From a virus, in IMG/VR virus record IMGVR_UViG_3300043435_000120, positions 1-36,437 of that record: 36,437 nucleotides of DNA; one strand, given 5' to 3'. Below the pieces are notes generated by a model. It made no database searches. It was not told where the DNA came from and was given only the letters and a program-made list of their open reading frames with translations. The number at the start of each line of letters is the position of its first letter. The first letter of the stretch is position 1. A program made the translations under genes and the position numbers. This document shows positions 13,477 to 23,100 of the stretch, one piece after another.

Positions 13477-16436
13477 TGGCAGCCATTTCACAAAAGATTG
13501 GAAACCTAATTGGTGGTGTTTCACAGCAACCCGACACCAATAAATTTAATGGGCAATTACGCTCGTGTGATAATTTCTATCCAGACACTGCTCTTGGTCT
13601 TACCAAACGCCCTGGACTACGGGGCATTAGTAAGCTAGCTAATGCTGTTGCTGATGGTACTTGGTTTCCGATCTTTCGTGATGACCAAGAGAAATATATC
13701 ATTCAGTTTAGTAAGGCAGGTGCTCTTAAGATTTGGAGTGCCAATAGTGGTCTTCAACAAACAGTGAATGCTGTTGCTGCTGAGTCAATTACTTATGCTA
13801 CTCATAAGTCAGCAGATGAACTACAAACCCTTCAAATCAATGATTACATCTTTGTTCTAAATAGGACAAAGACAGTAGAAGCAGGAACAGCAGCGGCAGC
13901 AGCACAAACGCCGTTTGGTTTTGTTACTATTAATACAGTAGCTTATAGCTCTAATTATACAATCACACTTGACAACGCAACCAGCTTTAGCTACGCAACG
14001 CCTGTAACCACCGCTCCACCTCAAGCACAGCTAAACGTTAATGATATTGTTGGTAATCTTGTCAGCTCCATTAACGCTAACGCGAATTATTATGCTGCTG
14101 GTATTGGTAATACAATTTATATAAGCCGGATCAACGGTGCTAACTTTGCACTCTCAGCAGTTGGCGGTAATGCTGGTACATCCATCACTGCGTTTAAGGG
14201 TTCTGTAACCTCTGCTGCTCAATTACCTAAGTCATTTTTTAAGGACTGGAAGATAAAGGTTGAAGGCACTACTGATTCAGGTACTGATGATTACTGGGTA
14301 AAATTTATTACCAGTGATAACACATCTGCTGGTGCTGGGTTTTGGGAAGAGACTATTGCTCCTGGGGTCATTCAGGATCTTAACGCCACCACGATGCCTC
14401 ATGTCATCATAAGAGAGGCTAATGGTACCTTCACCTATCGTCAACTGGATTTAGCATCTGCCACTGGATCAGCAGGTCCATCCACGGTAACGGGTATTGT
14501 CACCGCAGTTGCCATTAGCTCTGCAACCAGTGGTGGTCACGTTGTTGGGGAACAGTTCGCTGCAAATGGTGGTACTGGTAATAACTTAAGACTTCAAGTC
14601 GATAGGGTTACTAATTCTGTATCTTCAGTCAGTTCTGCTGCTAATTCCTCTAGTTATATTAGACAAGATAGGACACTGATTGGATATACTACAGCAGGAC
14701 GAACTACATCTCCAGCTTACCGTTACACCTACGTCTGGATCTTTAATGGTCAACAGATAGGCGTAAACAGTAATGGTGCTCCATTGACAATTGGTAATAC
14801 CGTTTATCAACAAAACGGAGCCTATCAAACTATTGGAAATGAACTAAGAGCAGGCATCACAGCAACCACAACCATAAACGGCGTGATCAGTGCTATTAGT
14901 ATTGTTCAAGCTGGTCAAGGGTATACTGCTACCAACACTGTTTCAAATAGTGCCGGTGATACCTTTACGATTACAACGGTCAACGCAGCTCCTTTGGAAG
15001 GCGATGCTAGTCGTCTTAACTTCTGGAAGTATCGGGAAATAGGTGATGCCACCACTAACCCAATGCCTTCGTTTGTTGGGTATCCAGTTGATTTAATTTC
15101 CTTTTACAAGAACCGTATTGTTTTTACAAGTCGTCAAAATGTCATCTGCTCACAGGCAGGAGATTACTTTAACTTTTTCGCTAGTACTGTAATTACAATT
15201 GTTGATAGTGATCCTGTTGATATTAGTGCTAGTACTCTAAAGCCCATTCGCCTAAAACATGCTATCTCTACTCCGCAAGGGTTGCTGTTGTTTGGTGATA
15301 ATGCTCAGATGCTTTTATCAACCACAACTGAAGCGTTCTCTCCAAAGACTGCTGAGGTTAACCTGCTATCTACCTTAAGTCAAACTGATCGTATTGCTCC
15401 AGTAGATATTGGTAGTAGCTACATATTCGTTGAGGAAGGAGTCAAGGCTTCTTCTATTTATGAAATGGCTGTTACGGATATTAATACTAAGCCGCAATCA
15501 ACAGAGCTAACACGACCACTTCCATCGTATATTCCATCTGCTATTGTTGATATGCAAGTATCGCAATCAGCAGGAACGTTGGCAATACTAAGTAAGCAAG
15601 AAACCCGTAACCTTTATCTCTATCGTTGGTTTCAACTTGGTGATAATCGTGTGTCGGGGTGGTTCCGATGGATCATGCCTTCTGATGTAGAGTTCTTTAC
15701 GTTTGATCACGACATCTTATTTGTTGTTACCAAACATGGTAGTAATTATGTATTGAGTAGGATGTCATTGCTTACTGATACACCTGCTGAGTCATTGCTA
15801 TTTGAAGGGCAGTACTTGGATGTACGTCTAGATCTCTTTGATTATAATCCTACCCGTGTTTATAATTCAGGTACGGATCTTACTCGTATCTGCTTCAAGG
15901 ATGGGTTTGAGGATACAAATCTACAACCCGTATTGATGTTCCTTAATGCTGATGTTGCTGGTTACTTTGAAGAACAAACTCTTCAATATGATGCCGCAGC
16001 AGCAGTGGGACAGAAGTACTTCCTTACGGTTGATGGTAATCAAACCACCTCTAAGTTTGCAATTGGATATAAGTATGAAGCTAGTGCTCAACTACCAGCA
16101 TTCTATTTTGTTAAGGATGACCGAGGTGGTAAGGATACCCTTAACATTCCTAGGGTCAGTAGGATCAAAGTAAATAGTTATAACTCTGGTCCATACCGGG
16201 CTGTGATTAGGGCTGAGGGAAGAGATGATTTTGTATTAGAACTTCCCCAAGTTAATGCTGATAACTATCTAGCTAATAACATCCCTATCATTCGTAATGC
16301 TCAAAGTACAATACCAGTAATGGCTAAGGGTAATCAATTTGAATTTGAATTGATTGCTGATAGTCCATTCCAAACAGCCTTTACCTCTATTGATTGGGAA
16401 GGTACCTACAACAACAAGGGAATCCAATCCCTCTGA
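13476..16436 (+). CDS. Tail tubular protein B (T7 gp12-like nozzle)
   Basis: This 986-residue tail nozzle protein is longer than T7 gp12 (794). The N-terminus AAISQKIGNLIGGVSQQPDT with TLGLTKRPG-like text (ALGLTKRPGLRG) is the gp12 hallmark. The middle, about residues 130-500, is rich in G, S, T and A with beta-type composition and probably holds the extra length. SFYKNRIVFTSRQNVICSQAG with DYFNFFAST near 540-570 and LFGDNAQMLLST further on return to the conserved core. It joins the portal/gp11 ring and contacts the fibres. Confidence 0.93.
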   Translation: MAAISQKIGNLIGGVSQQPDTNKFNGQLRSCDNFYPDTALGLTKRPGLRGISKLANAVADGTWFPIFRDDQEKYIIQFSKAGALKIWSANSGLQQTVNAVAAESITYATHKSADELQTLQINDYIFVLNRTKTVEAGTAAAAAQTPFGFVTINTVAYSSNYTITLDNATSFSYATPVTTAPPQAQLNVNDIVGNLVSSINANANYYAAGIGNTIYISRINGANFALSAVGGNAGTSITAFKGSVTSAAQLPKSFFKDWKIKVEGTTDSGTDDYWVKFITSDNTSAGAGFWEETIAPGVIQDLNATTMPHVIIREANGTFTYRQLDLASATGSAGPSTVTGIVTAVAISSATSGGHVVGEQFAANGGTGNNLRLQVDRVTNSVSSVSSAANSSSYIRQDRTLIGYTTAGRTTSPAYRYTYVWIFNGQQIGVNSNGAPLTIGNTVYQQNGAYQTIGNELRAGITATTTINGVISAISIVQAGQGYTATNTVSNSAGDTFTITTVNAAPLEGDASRLNFWKYREIGDATTNPMPSFVGYPVDLISFYKNRIVFTSRQNVICSQAGDYFNFFASTVITIVDSDPVDISASTLKPIRLKHAISTPQGLLLFGDNAQMLLSTTTEAFSPKTAEVNLLSTLSQTDRIAPVDIGSSYIFVEEGVKASSIYEMAVTDINTKPQSTELTRPLPSYIPSAIVDMQVSQSAGTLAILSKQETRNLYLYRWFQLGDNRVSGWFRWIMPSDVEFFTFDHDILFVVTKHGSNYVLSRMSLLTDTPAESLLFEGQYLDVRLDLFDYNPTRVYNSGTDLTRICFKDGFEDTNLQPVLMFLNADVAGYFEEQTLQYDAAAAVGQKYFLTVDGNQTTSKFAIGYKYEASAQLPAFYFVKDDRGGKDTLNIPRVSRIKVNSYNSGPYRAVIRAEGRDDFVLELPQVNADNYLANNIPIIRNAQSTIPVMAKGNQFEFELIADSPFQTAFTSIDWEGTYNNKGIQSL

Positions 16437-16451
16437 TAAAGGGGACACGTT

Positions 16452-16922
16452 ATGTCGTTAATCCACCCGGCGAGCCGCTCAGACGCAATCTGGGTGGCTC
16501 AACACCTACAAGAAGATGATCGAAGGGAATTAGAGGGACTAGGGCACACCATTATGGAAGCTACCCTATGTCTCTCTCTTGACCTCTCAGACAATCCTGT
16601 GACCTTTCGGAACCCCATCGGAGAGATCTGCGGGGTAGCGGGGGTATCCAGAACAGATGCCCATTGCGGAGCCATATGGATGCTAACCACACCCCAGGTC
16701 CGTCCGTATCCAAAGCTATTTTTTAAGGAGGCTAAGAAATGGGTCGAACAACAAACCTCCTATGAGATGTTGCATAACATAGCTGATCCAAGGAATAAAC
16801 TACATATGAAACTTCTTCATATGCTTGGATTTAAAAAGCTTATGTATGTCACCACTCAAACCAATCTTACTTATGTTGAATTTGCTAAATTAACGAAATG
16901 TGTACACCCGCCATTGCCATAG
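16452..16922 (+). CDS. T7 gp13-like internal virion/assembly protein
   Basis: This 156-residue protein lies in the gene 13 position between tail tube B and internal protein B. It has an acetyltransferase-like outline (IGEICGVAGVS, then AIWMLTTPQV, then DPRNKLHMKLLHMLGFKKL), the same style as T7 gp13 (138 residues). Unusually for this genome, a purine-rich AGGGGA lies about 8 bases before the ATG and could act as a ribosome binding site. Its end overlaps the next gene by 25 bases. Confidence 0.75.
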   Translation: MSLIHPASRSDAIWVAQHLQEDDRRELEGLGHTIMEATLCLSLDLSDNPVTFRNPIGEICGVAGVSRTDAHCGAIWMLTTPQVRPYPKLFFKEAKKWVEQQTSYEMLHNIADPRNKLHMKLLHMLGFKKLMYVTTQTNLTYVEFAKLTKCVHPPLP

Positions 16923-17518
16923 GGGTTGCAACGGGCCTTATGGGTGCCGTTCAATCCATTGCTGGTTATCAAGCTCAAAGTCAAGCTGCTCGTGCTTCTG
17001 AACGCGCATACCAACAACAACGTACTCTTAATCAGGAAGCTGCTAATCGGGCTTATCAACAAACACAACTTAAGATGAAGGGTGAGATGGAGAAAGCCTC
17101 CCAGCAGGCTGAGCAAGGGCTTGTGAGACGTCTTCAAGCACAGGGCAGTACTCTAGCTGCTGGTCGTACTGGACAAGGCGTTACGGGGCTCCTGGCTGAT
17201 GCTGAGAGGGTTGAGGGTCGTGACCTTGGATCACTTGGTATGAACCTTGCTTATGCTCAACAAGATTACTTCTTTGGCATGGAGAACATCTATCAACAAC
17301 AGAAGTCTGCTGACATCACTGCTGCCTCTCAACGACAGGCTAAGCCTAGTGCTGGTGGGTTGGCGCTTGGTCTTGCGGGTTCTGCTCTTTCTGGAGTACA
17401 AGCAGGGTTGGCACTTAAGGCCCCATCAGCGGGGGGTAAAGGAGGTGCTCCTAGACCTTTGCCCTATGATACAGCCTTACCCGGTGGACGGGCCGGTACA
17501 GTTATTAAGTGGACTTAA
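16898..17518 (+). CDS. Internal virion protein B (T7 gp14-like)
   Basis: This 206-residue protein starts MCTPAIAIGVATGLMGAVQS, like T7 gp14, which also opens with Met-Cys and a hydrophobic helix. A long alanine/glutamine-rich helical part follows (about 25-150), with GRTGQGVTGLLADAERVEGR in the middle and a glycine-rich end. In T7, gp14 leaves the core first and forms the outer-membrane pore of the ejection channel. Position, length and start all agree. Confidence 0.88.
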   Translation: MCTPAIAIGVATGLMGAVQSIAGYQAQSQAARASERAYQQQRTLNQEAANRAYQQTQLKMKGEMEKASQQAEQGLVRRLQAQGSTLAAGRTGQGVTGLLADAERVEGRDLGSLGMNLAYAQQDYFFGMENIYQQQKSADITAASQRQAKPSAGGLALGLAGSALSGVQAGLALKAPSAGGKGGAPRPLPYDTALPGGRAGTVIKWT

Positions 17519-17521
17519 CCA

Positions 17522-20092
17522 ATGGCTAGCATTTATGAATCCCCTGGCCAGCAGGTTGCTCTAACTGGATCTCAAACAGGTGTTTCTTTTCAACCCGGCA
17601 TTGCTTACGATCCTAGTCGGCAAATGCTTCAACAGTCGGAAAGGGACCTTGGTGCTTTTGCTCAGTTCTCTGATACGCTTACTAAGTTTATCACCAACAA
17701 GGCAAAGGAAAAGAATGAACAAGATTTGAATCTAGGTATCGCTGATATTCTCAATGGAGAATTGACGATGAAACCAGATCAAATGGCTCAATACCAACAG
17801 CAAACCGCATTGTTGGAACAGGCTGCTGATAATGAAGTAGCAACATCCACCCAACTAGCAGCGACCAACCCCGCTATGGGGGAAACATATCGCCAACAGA
17901 ACCCAGCCATTCGTGGGTGGAGGGCATATGGTCAGGCCGTTGGTAAGGCACAGATGGCAGCAAGTCAGGCTGAATCGTTGTTTGGAACGTTCCTTCGGGA
18001 CACCAAAGAACAGATCACTATTCGTCAACCAGATGGCACCCTAAAGCAATTTAGTCCTGCTGAGGCAGAGAATGAACCAGAGTTGATGGCTGCCTATTCC
18101 GTAGGTATTCAGAAGTTCATGCAATCTGCTGGTATTACGAATTTAAATCCAGCCATTCTTGTAGAGCATCTTACCCCTACCATGCTAAGGGTTAGGGCTA
18201 AGGTTCTTGGGGAACGGATGGGTGAGATTACTCGTGCCCGTCAAGCAAACGAACAGGAAGCAATCAATATCAGTGTTGGTCAAAACCTTGAAGGACTTAA
18301 AGATCCTGAACCAGCTCAAGCCATCTTATCTGGGTTCTTGATAAGTGCTAAGCAAACCTTTAATGGTAACTGGGCACAGGGTAATCAATTTGTTAATGAT
18401 GCTATTCTTAGTAAGTTGGTAGCCAAGGGTCAAGGTGATCCGGCCATGGCTAATGCTATCTTGGATTCCTATGGAAGTCTTCTGGTTAACCCTAGTAAGC
18501 CTGAGCTTGGGACGATTTATAATCGCTATGCTGAAGAGATTGAAAAGACACGAGCCATTATCAAGGGTTCTGCTAAAGAGAAAGCAGCAGAAGAGGATGC
18601 AACCATAAAGGATGAGATCGAAACCATTGTTAATACTTGGAGATCTGCTTCTGAGACGGGTAACCTTGCTGAGTCACAGCGAGCATTTGATGCTGCGGAA
18701 CAGGAACTAGGTAAGCTATCAGGCAAATACCCAGAAGCCACTGAGGCACTGTCTCGGATGCGTCAGGTTGGTCGTAATTTCAATAGTCTTACTGAAGAAA
18801 GCGTCACCCAAGCTGTTGCTAATCGCTCTATCAAGAGTCGTTCTGAGCTTCAACTGTTGGCTGCCAATGGATACATCAGTGCTGATACTGCTAATAAACT
18901 GGCAGAGCAACTTCCTGAGGATGACTCTTCGGAGATGGTTAAGACGCTACGTCCAAGAATAGAAGCGTTGATCCGTAACGAACTAAGGGCAAAATTTAAA
19001 AGCAGTGGTGCTGATTTTGATTCCTTTAAGGATCAAACCCTTCCTCTTGTTGGAGCATTGACGGATGAATTAATGGAAGCTGGCCTGTCCAGAATGCTAG
19101 AGCTTAAAGCCGCTGGTAAAACAACGGGCACTGCTCAACTTCAATCCTTCTTGGAAAAGCAAGCCCTTGATGCTCTTAAAACTGAAAGGTTTAAACCGCA
19201 AGAGGCAAAAGACAAGAATGGAAAAGTAATTCCTGGAAAATTTATCCTTCCTACCCCTGGTCGTGATCTTCCCGGTGTTGTTCCTTACCAAACTGGTCCT
19301 AATGGTAGGGACTATTCAAGGCAAATCATTAACCGTCTTCCCCCAGTAGTCTCCGCTAAGCGTGATGTATTGCTTGACGCTGATAAGGTTCAAGCTAACA
19401 TTGATGCTCTCAATAATGGTGGACAACCTAGTGCTGATCTGGTAACGATTGCTAAGGCTTCTGGATTGTCTGTTCAACAAGTGCTTACTCAACAAGCACA
19501 AAAGAACAACATTACTTACACCCCAAGTTCTGCTGATAAGGCAGCCAAGCAGTTTGAAGTTAACTCTAAGTTAGATTCAGCAGCTGCTCAGATCCTTGCT
19601 AATCCTCGGTCTACTGCTGCTCAACGCATTCGTGCTACGGCTAGGTTGGCTGAAGCAAAACGTAGACAAACATCCAATAACATGCCAACCAACGTATCTG
19701 CTTTCCGTCAAGCTATTATTGGTAAGGAGTCTGGAGGAAACTACAACGCAGTTAATCCCGATTCTGGTGCGCTTGGAATTGGTCAAGTAATGCCAGAAAA
19801 TGTTGGACCTTGGACCAAACAATATCTCGGTAAGAGTTTAACTCCACAGCAATTTTTAAAAGATACGGCAGCTCAAGATGCTGTTGTTAATGGTCGTTTT
19901 AAAGATATGCTTGCCGATCAAGAAGCCGCTGGATTTTCTGGTGAACAGATGATTCGACGTGCTGCTGCTGTTTGGTATTCAGGCCAAGCAAGACTTTGGA
20001 ATGATACTAAACCTCAATACTCAAACGGTCGTCAGTATCCTTCAATTGCTGAATACACAAAGGCTATTTGGCAAAGTTATCTTGGCAAATAA
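17522..20092 (+). CDS. Internal core protein (gp15-like) with C-terminal lytic transglycosylase domain
   Basis: This 856-residue protein sits in the gene 15 position (T7 gp15 is 747). Most of it is helical and Q/A-rich. The last 130 residues form a soluble lytic transglycosylase-like domain: the catalytic glutamate is E736 in GKESGGNYNAVN, followed by GALGIGQVMPENV and AAAVWYSGQARLWND. In T7 the transglycosylase domain is at the N-terminus of gp16 instead. The domain would open a hole in peptidoglycan for the ejection channel. The start MASIYESPGQQVALTGSQTG is preceded by an A/C-rich leader. Confidence 0.88.
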   Translation: MASIYESPGQQVALTGSQTGVSFQPGIAYDPSRQMLQQSERDLGAFAQFSDTLTKFITNKAKEKNEQDLNLGIADILNGELTMKPDQMAQYQQQTALLEQAADNEVATSTQLAATNPAMGETYRQQNPAIRGWRAYGQAVGKAQMAASQAESLFGTFLRDTKEQITIRQPDGTLKQFSPAEAENEPELMAAYSVGIQKFMQSAGITNLNPAILVEHLTPTMLRVRAKVLGERMGEITRARQANEQEAINISVGQNLEGLKDPEPAQAILSGFLISAKQTFNGNWAQGNQFVNDAILSKLVAKGQGDPAMANAILDSYGSLLVNPSKPELGTIYNRYAEEIEKTRAIIKGSAKEKAAEEDATIKDEIETIVNTWRSASETGNLAESQRAFDAAEQELGKLSGKYPEATEALSRMRQVGRNFNSLTEESVTQAVANRSIKSRSELQLLAANGYISADTANKLAEQLPEDDSSEMVKTLRPRIEALIRNELRAKFKSSGADFDSFKDQTLPLVGALTDELMEAGLSRMLELKAAGKTTGTAQLQSFLEKQALDALKTERFKPQEAKDKNGKVIPGKFILPTPGRDLPGVVPYQTGPNGRDYSRQIINRLPPVVSAKRDVLLDADKVQANIDALNNGGQPSADLVTIAKASGLSVQQVLTQQAQKNNITYTPSSADKAAKQFEVNSKLDSAAAQILANPRSTAAQRIRATARLAEAKRRQTSNNMPTNVSAFRQAIIGKESGGNYNAVNPDSGALGIGQVMPENVGPWTKQYLGKSLTPQQFLKDTAAQDAVVNGRFKDMLADQEAAGFSGEQMIRRAAAVWYSGQARLWNDTKPQYSNGRQYPSIAEYTKAIWQSYLGK

Positions 20093-20107
20093 ATAGATGG
20101 ATAAAGG

Positions 20108-20171
20108 AGTCTATTCTGCGGGGTAGACTTTCCATCACAACTACTTTTCAATAAACCACCTCTGCGGAGGT
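20108..20171 (+). promoter_or_regulatory. Two hairpins in the gp15-gp16 gap
   Basis: AGTCTA (20108-20113) pairs with TAGACT (20124-20129). Next, ACCTC-TGCG-GAGGT (20158-20171) makes a tight stem with a four-base loop. The only good GGAGGT in the leader is buried in this second stem and lies 20 bases before the ATG. Termination is possible but there is no T tract. Confidence 0.45.
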
Positions 20172-20191
20172 AAACTAACTCTCCAACAACG

Positions 20192-23100
20192 ATGGCTGAA
20201 ATTGTACCAGGACGGTCCACAGGTGGGCCTGTTGAAGACTTTACTCAAACTAGAAAACGCGAGGAAGGAGCTGCTCTGCTTAAGAAGCAACAAGAGGATG
20301 AAGCTCGTAAACGAAAGCTTGCTCAAGCAGCAGAAGCTGAACGGCAACGTAAGGCCAAGCTTGATGCTACGATGGTCAATCCAGTTGCTGGACTTCAAGG
20401 ACCCATTCGTGGCATTACTGAAGCATCAACAGCCATCACAGATCGTCTTAAAGGTACCCCTTTGGAGGGACCTGCCCAGTTCGGTCAAGAACTCCGTAGA
20501 GCCACCACCAAGGGCCTTGTAGGTATTGCTGAGGGTGTTCTGAATGTCGGCACTCAAGCCGTCATGGATCTTACTACTAATCGTAACAAAGAAAAGGACG
20601 AGTACCTTCGGGCTGCTTATGACTTTGGTGTTACTCCTAAGACGCAAGCAGGACAAGCAGCAGCTAAGATCATTGGCTTTATTATTGGTACGAGAGTTGC
20701 TGGTAGAGCACTTGGTCCCCTTGGTAAGATTGGTACGGCTCCTGTTCCTACGGGACTTAAGGGTGGTGCTAAACTTGCTGCTCAAACCCGTAAGCTGGTT
20801 ACTGATGGATTGATTCCTGGTGCGGTTGCTGACTTTATCCTTACGGACCCCCGTGAAGGTAACCTTAGTAGTTCCATCAGAGACTTGGTTCCTGAACAGT
20901 ATCGGGACAATGTAGCCTTTGCTCTTGCCGCTAAGGAAGATGACAACCCTTGGATTAATCGCCTTCGTTCTACCTTTGAAGGTGGTCCCCTTAATGCTGC
21001 TGGTAATGGCATCACTGCTCTTATCTTTGGTAACAAAGCAGCCCGTAAGGTATTAGAAGCAGGTGGTTCAAAGGATGAAGCACTTGGAGCTGGCATCAAA
21101 GCAGCGTCAGATAAGTCAGATGAGTTGATGAAGGCTGATGTTGATGCTCAAGAATTGGAACGGGTCCGTTGGACCGATGCCCAAGAAAAGGAGATGCTTA
21201 ATCTTCAATCAAGGGAACAGCTTATTTTAGAAAAATTGGCAACCCTGGAGCCAAATGCTGCCAAGCCAGTTGATAGTACAACAGGATTACCTGAGCTTGG
21301 TAAAGCTCTGGGTGGAAGTATAGTGGCAGGTCTACGAAACGGACTCTGGGCTTCGTGGCAAAAAGGATCTACTAAATTTGCGGGCATAAACGATCCTGTA
21401 CTGATTGCAGCTAAAAATGCTGGTATTTCTCAAACAGATCGAACGGCTTTTGATGCCTTTATTGATAACTACGGTGGACCGTCTAAGCAACCTTCAACTC
21501 CGAGTAAAGTCGTTGTTGATTCTGATATTTCAGATGAAAGCAAAGCTTTAACCGAAGAGCTAGAGCAAGTACGCCTAGCACAAGCAGACCTAGAAAACAC
21601 CATCTTTGAAGGTGCTGATGTTAATGTTAAGTATGAGCCATGGGAATCACAAGCAGCAATCAGAACAGAACCTGATTTCAATAACGTTGTTGCTAAGCAG
21701 ATTGAACTAGAGAGTGGCTATACCCGCCCTCAAAGCGAGACTGGGTTTGTTCCTGGTAAACAGATCTCTCATGGTGGTGGTGGTAAGGTCTTTACTGATG
21801 CTCAACTCCGCATCATGAATGTGGATGAAGGTGCTGAAGAAATCATCAAGAAGTACTCTAAGAAGATTGACTTTAAACAGATTGCTCGTAAGTCTGGTCG
21901 TACCGTGGATCAAGTGGTTGCTGATGCTACCCGCATCTATACCGACTTCATGGATTCCCTTAAGACCTATGATGATCTGGTTAGTGAAGGTGATCTGATT
22001 AAGAAGCTTTCGGAAGCCGGTGGTACCCTAACGGAACCCAAAGGTGTCTTCCCTACTCCTGAGGGTAACATTGCTGTCAAGGCAATTGCTTCTGATCTTT
22101 CTGCTCAAATATATGACATTGCTTATGGTGCTGAGGAAATTGACTTTGCTCAACTTGGTAATGCCAATAATTTTGATAGATTGATTGACCGCTTTACGGG
22201 TCTCATGGAGATCTACAAAGCTGGTGCTCAATATCAAGGTGGTGGTCTTAATGCGTACAAGATTCGCATTGGAGCTAATGCCCCTGGTGAAGCTGCCGAG
22301 GCTATGCGTGAATTTGAAGGAGAAGATACTCTTACTATCCGTCAAATCCGTAAGTGGGCCAGTGATATTAAAGAAGCATTCCGTCGTGGTGATGCTGATG
22401 CTCAAGATCAAATGAGGGCATTAACAAGAGCCATGATTCTTGCTGGTGGTGATCCATCCAAGACTGTTTCGTTTGGTCGTACTGCTATTGAAATCTTTGG
22501 CAAGAACCAGATGGGTGTGTTTTATAACAGCATCCTATCGGGTACAAAGACCATGATTCGTAACCTTAGTGCGGTCTATCGCCTTGTTGAGGCTCCTACT
22601 AGCATTGCTCTTATGGGCATGAGGAAGGGTGACCCTGCTCTTGTGCGCTCAGCGATGGCTGGTTTCCATGCTATTACTACGTCTACGCAAGAAGCCTTTA
22701 CGGTTGCTGCTAGAACATGGAAGTCTGGTATTCCGCAGACTTGGACACCTAAGATGGTGGTGGAGCAAGCCGAAATGGCTGCCATGATTGAGTCTATGGA
22801 GAAGATGGCTAAGAATCCAAAGGAGGAAATGGCTGTTGGATTCCTCAAGGGACATATGCGTATTGCTCAGTATTTTGATTTCCCAAGCAAGATCTTGATG
22901 AGCACTGATGATGCTCTAAAAACTATTCTTGTTAGGCAACGAATCGCAGAGCAAGCTATGTATAAGGCAATGACCGAAAGCAAAGATCCAACGGATGTTG
23001 CTGGTAAGGTCAAGACTTACATGGATGAATACTCTAAGTTCATGGACCCACAGACTGGTAAGGTGACAAATGCTGGTCTTCAGAAGTATGCTGAGATAGG

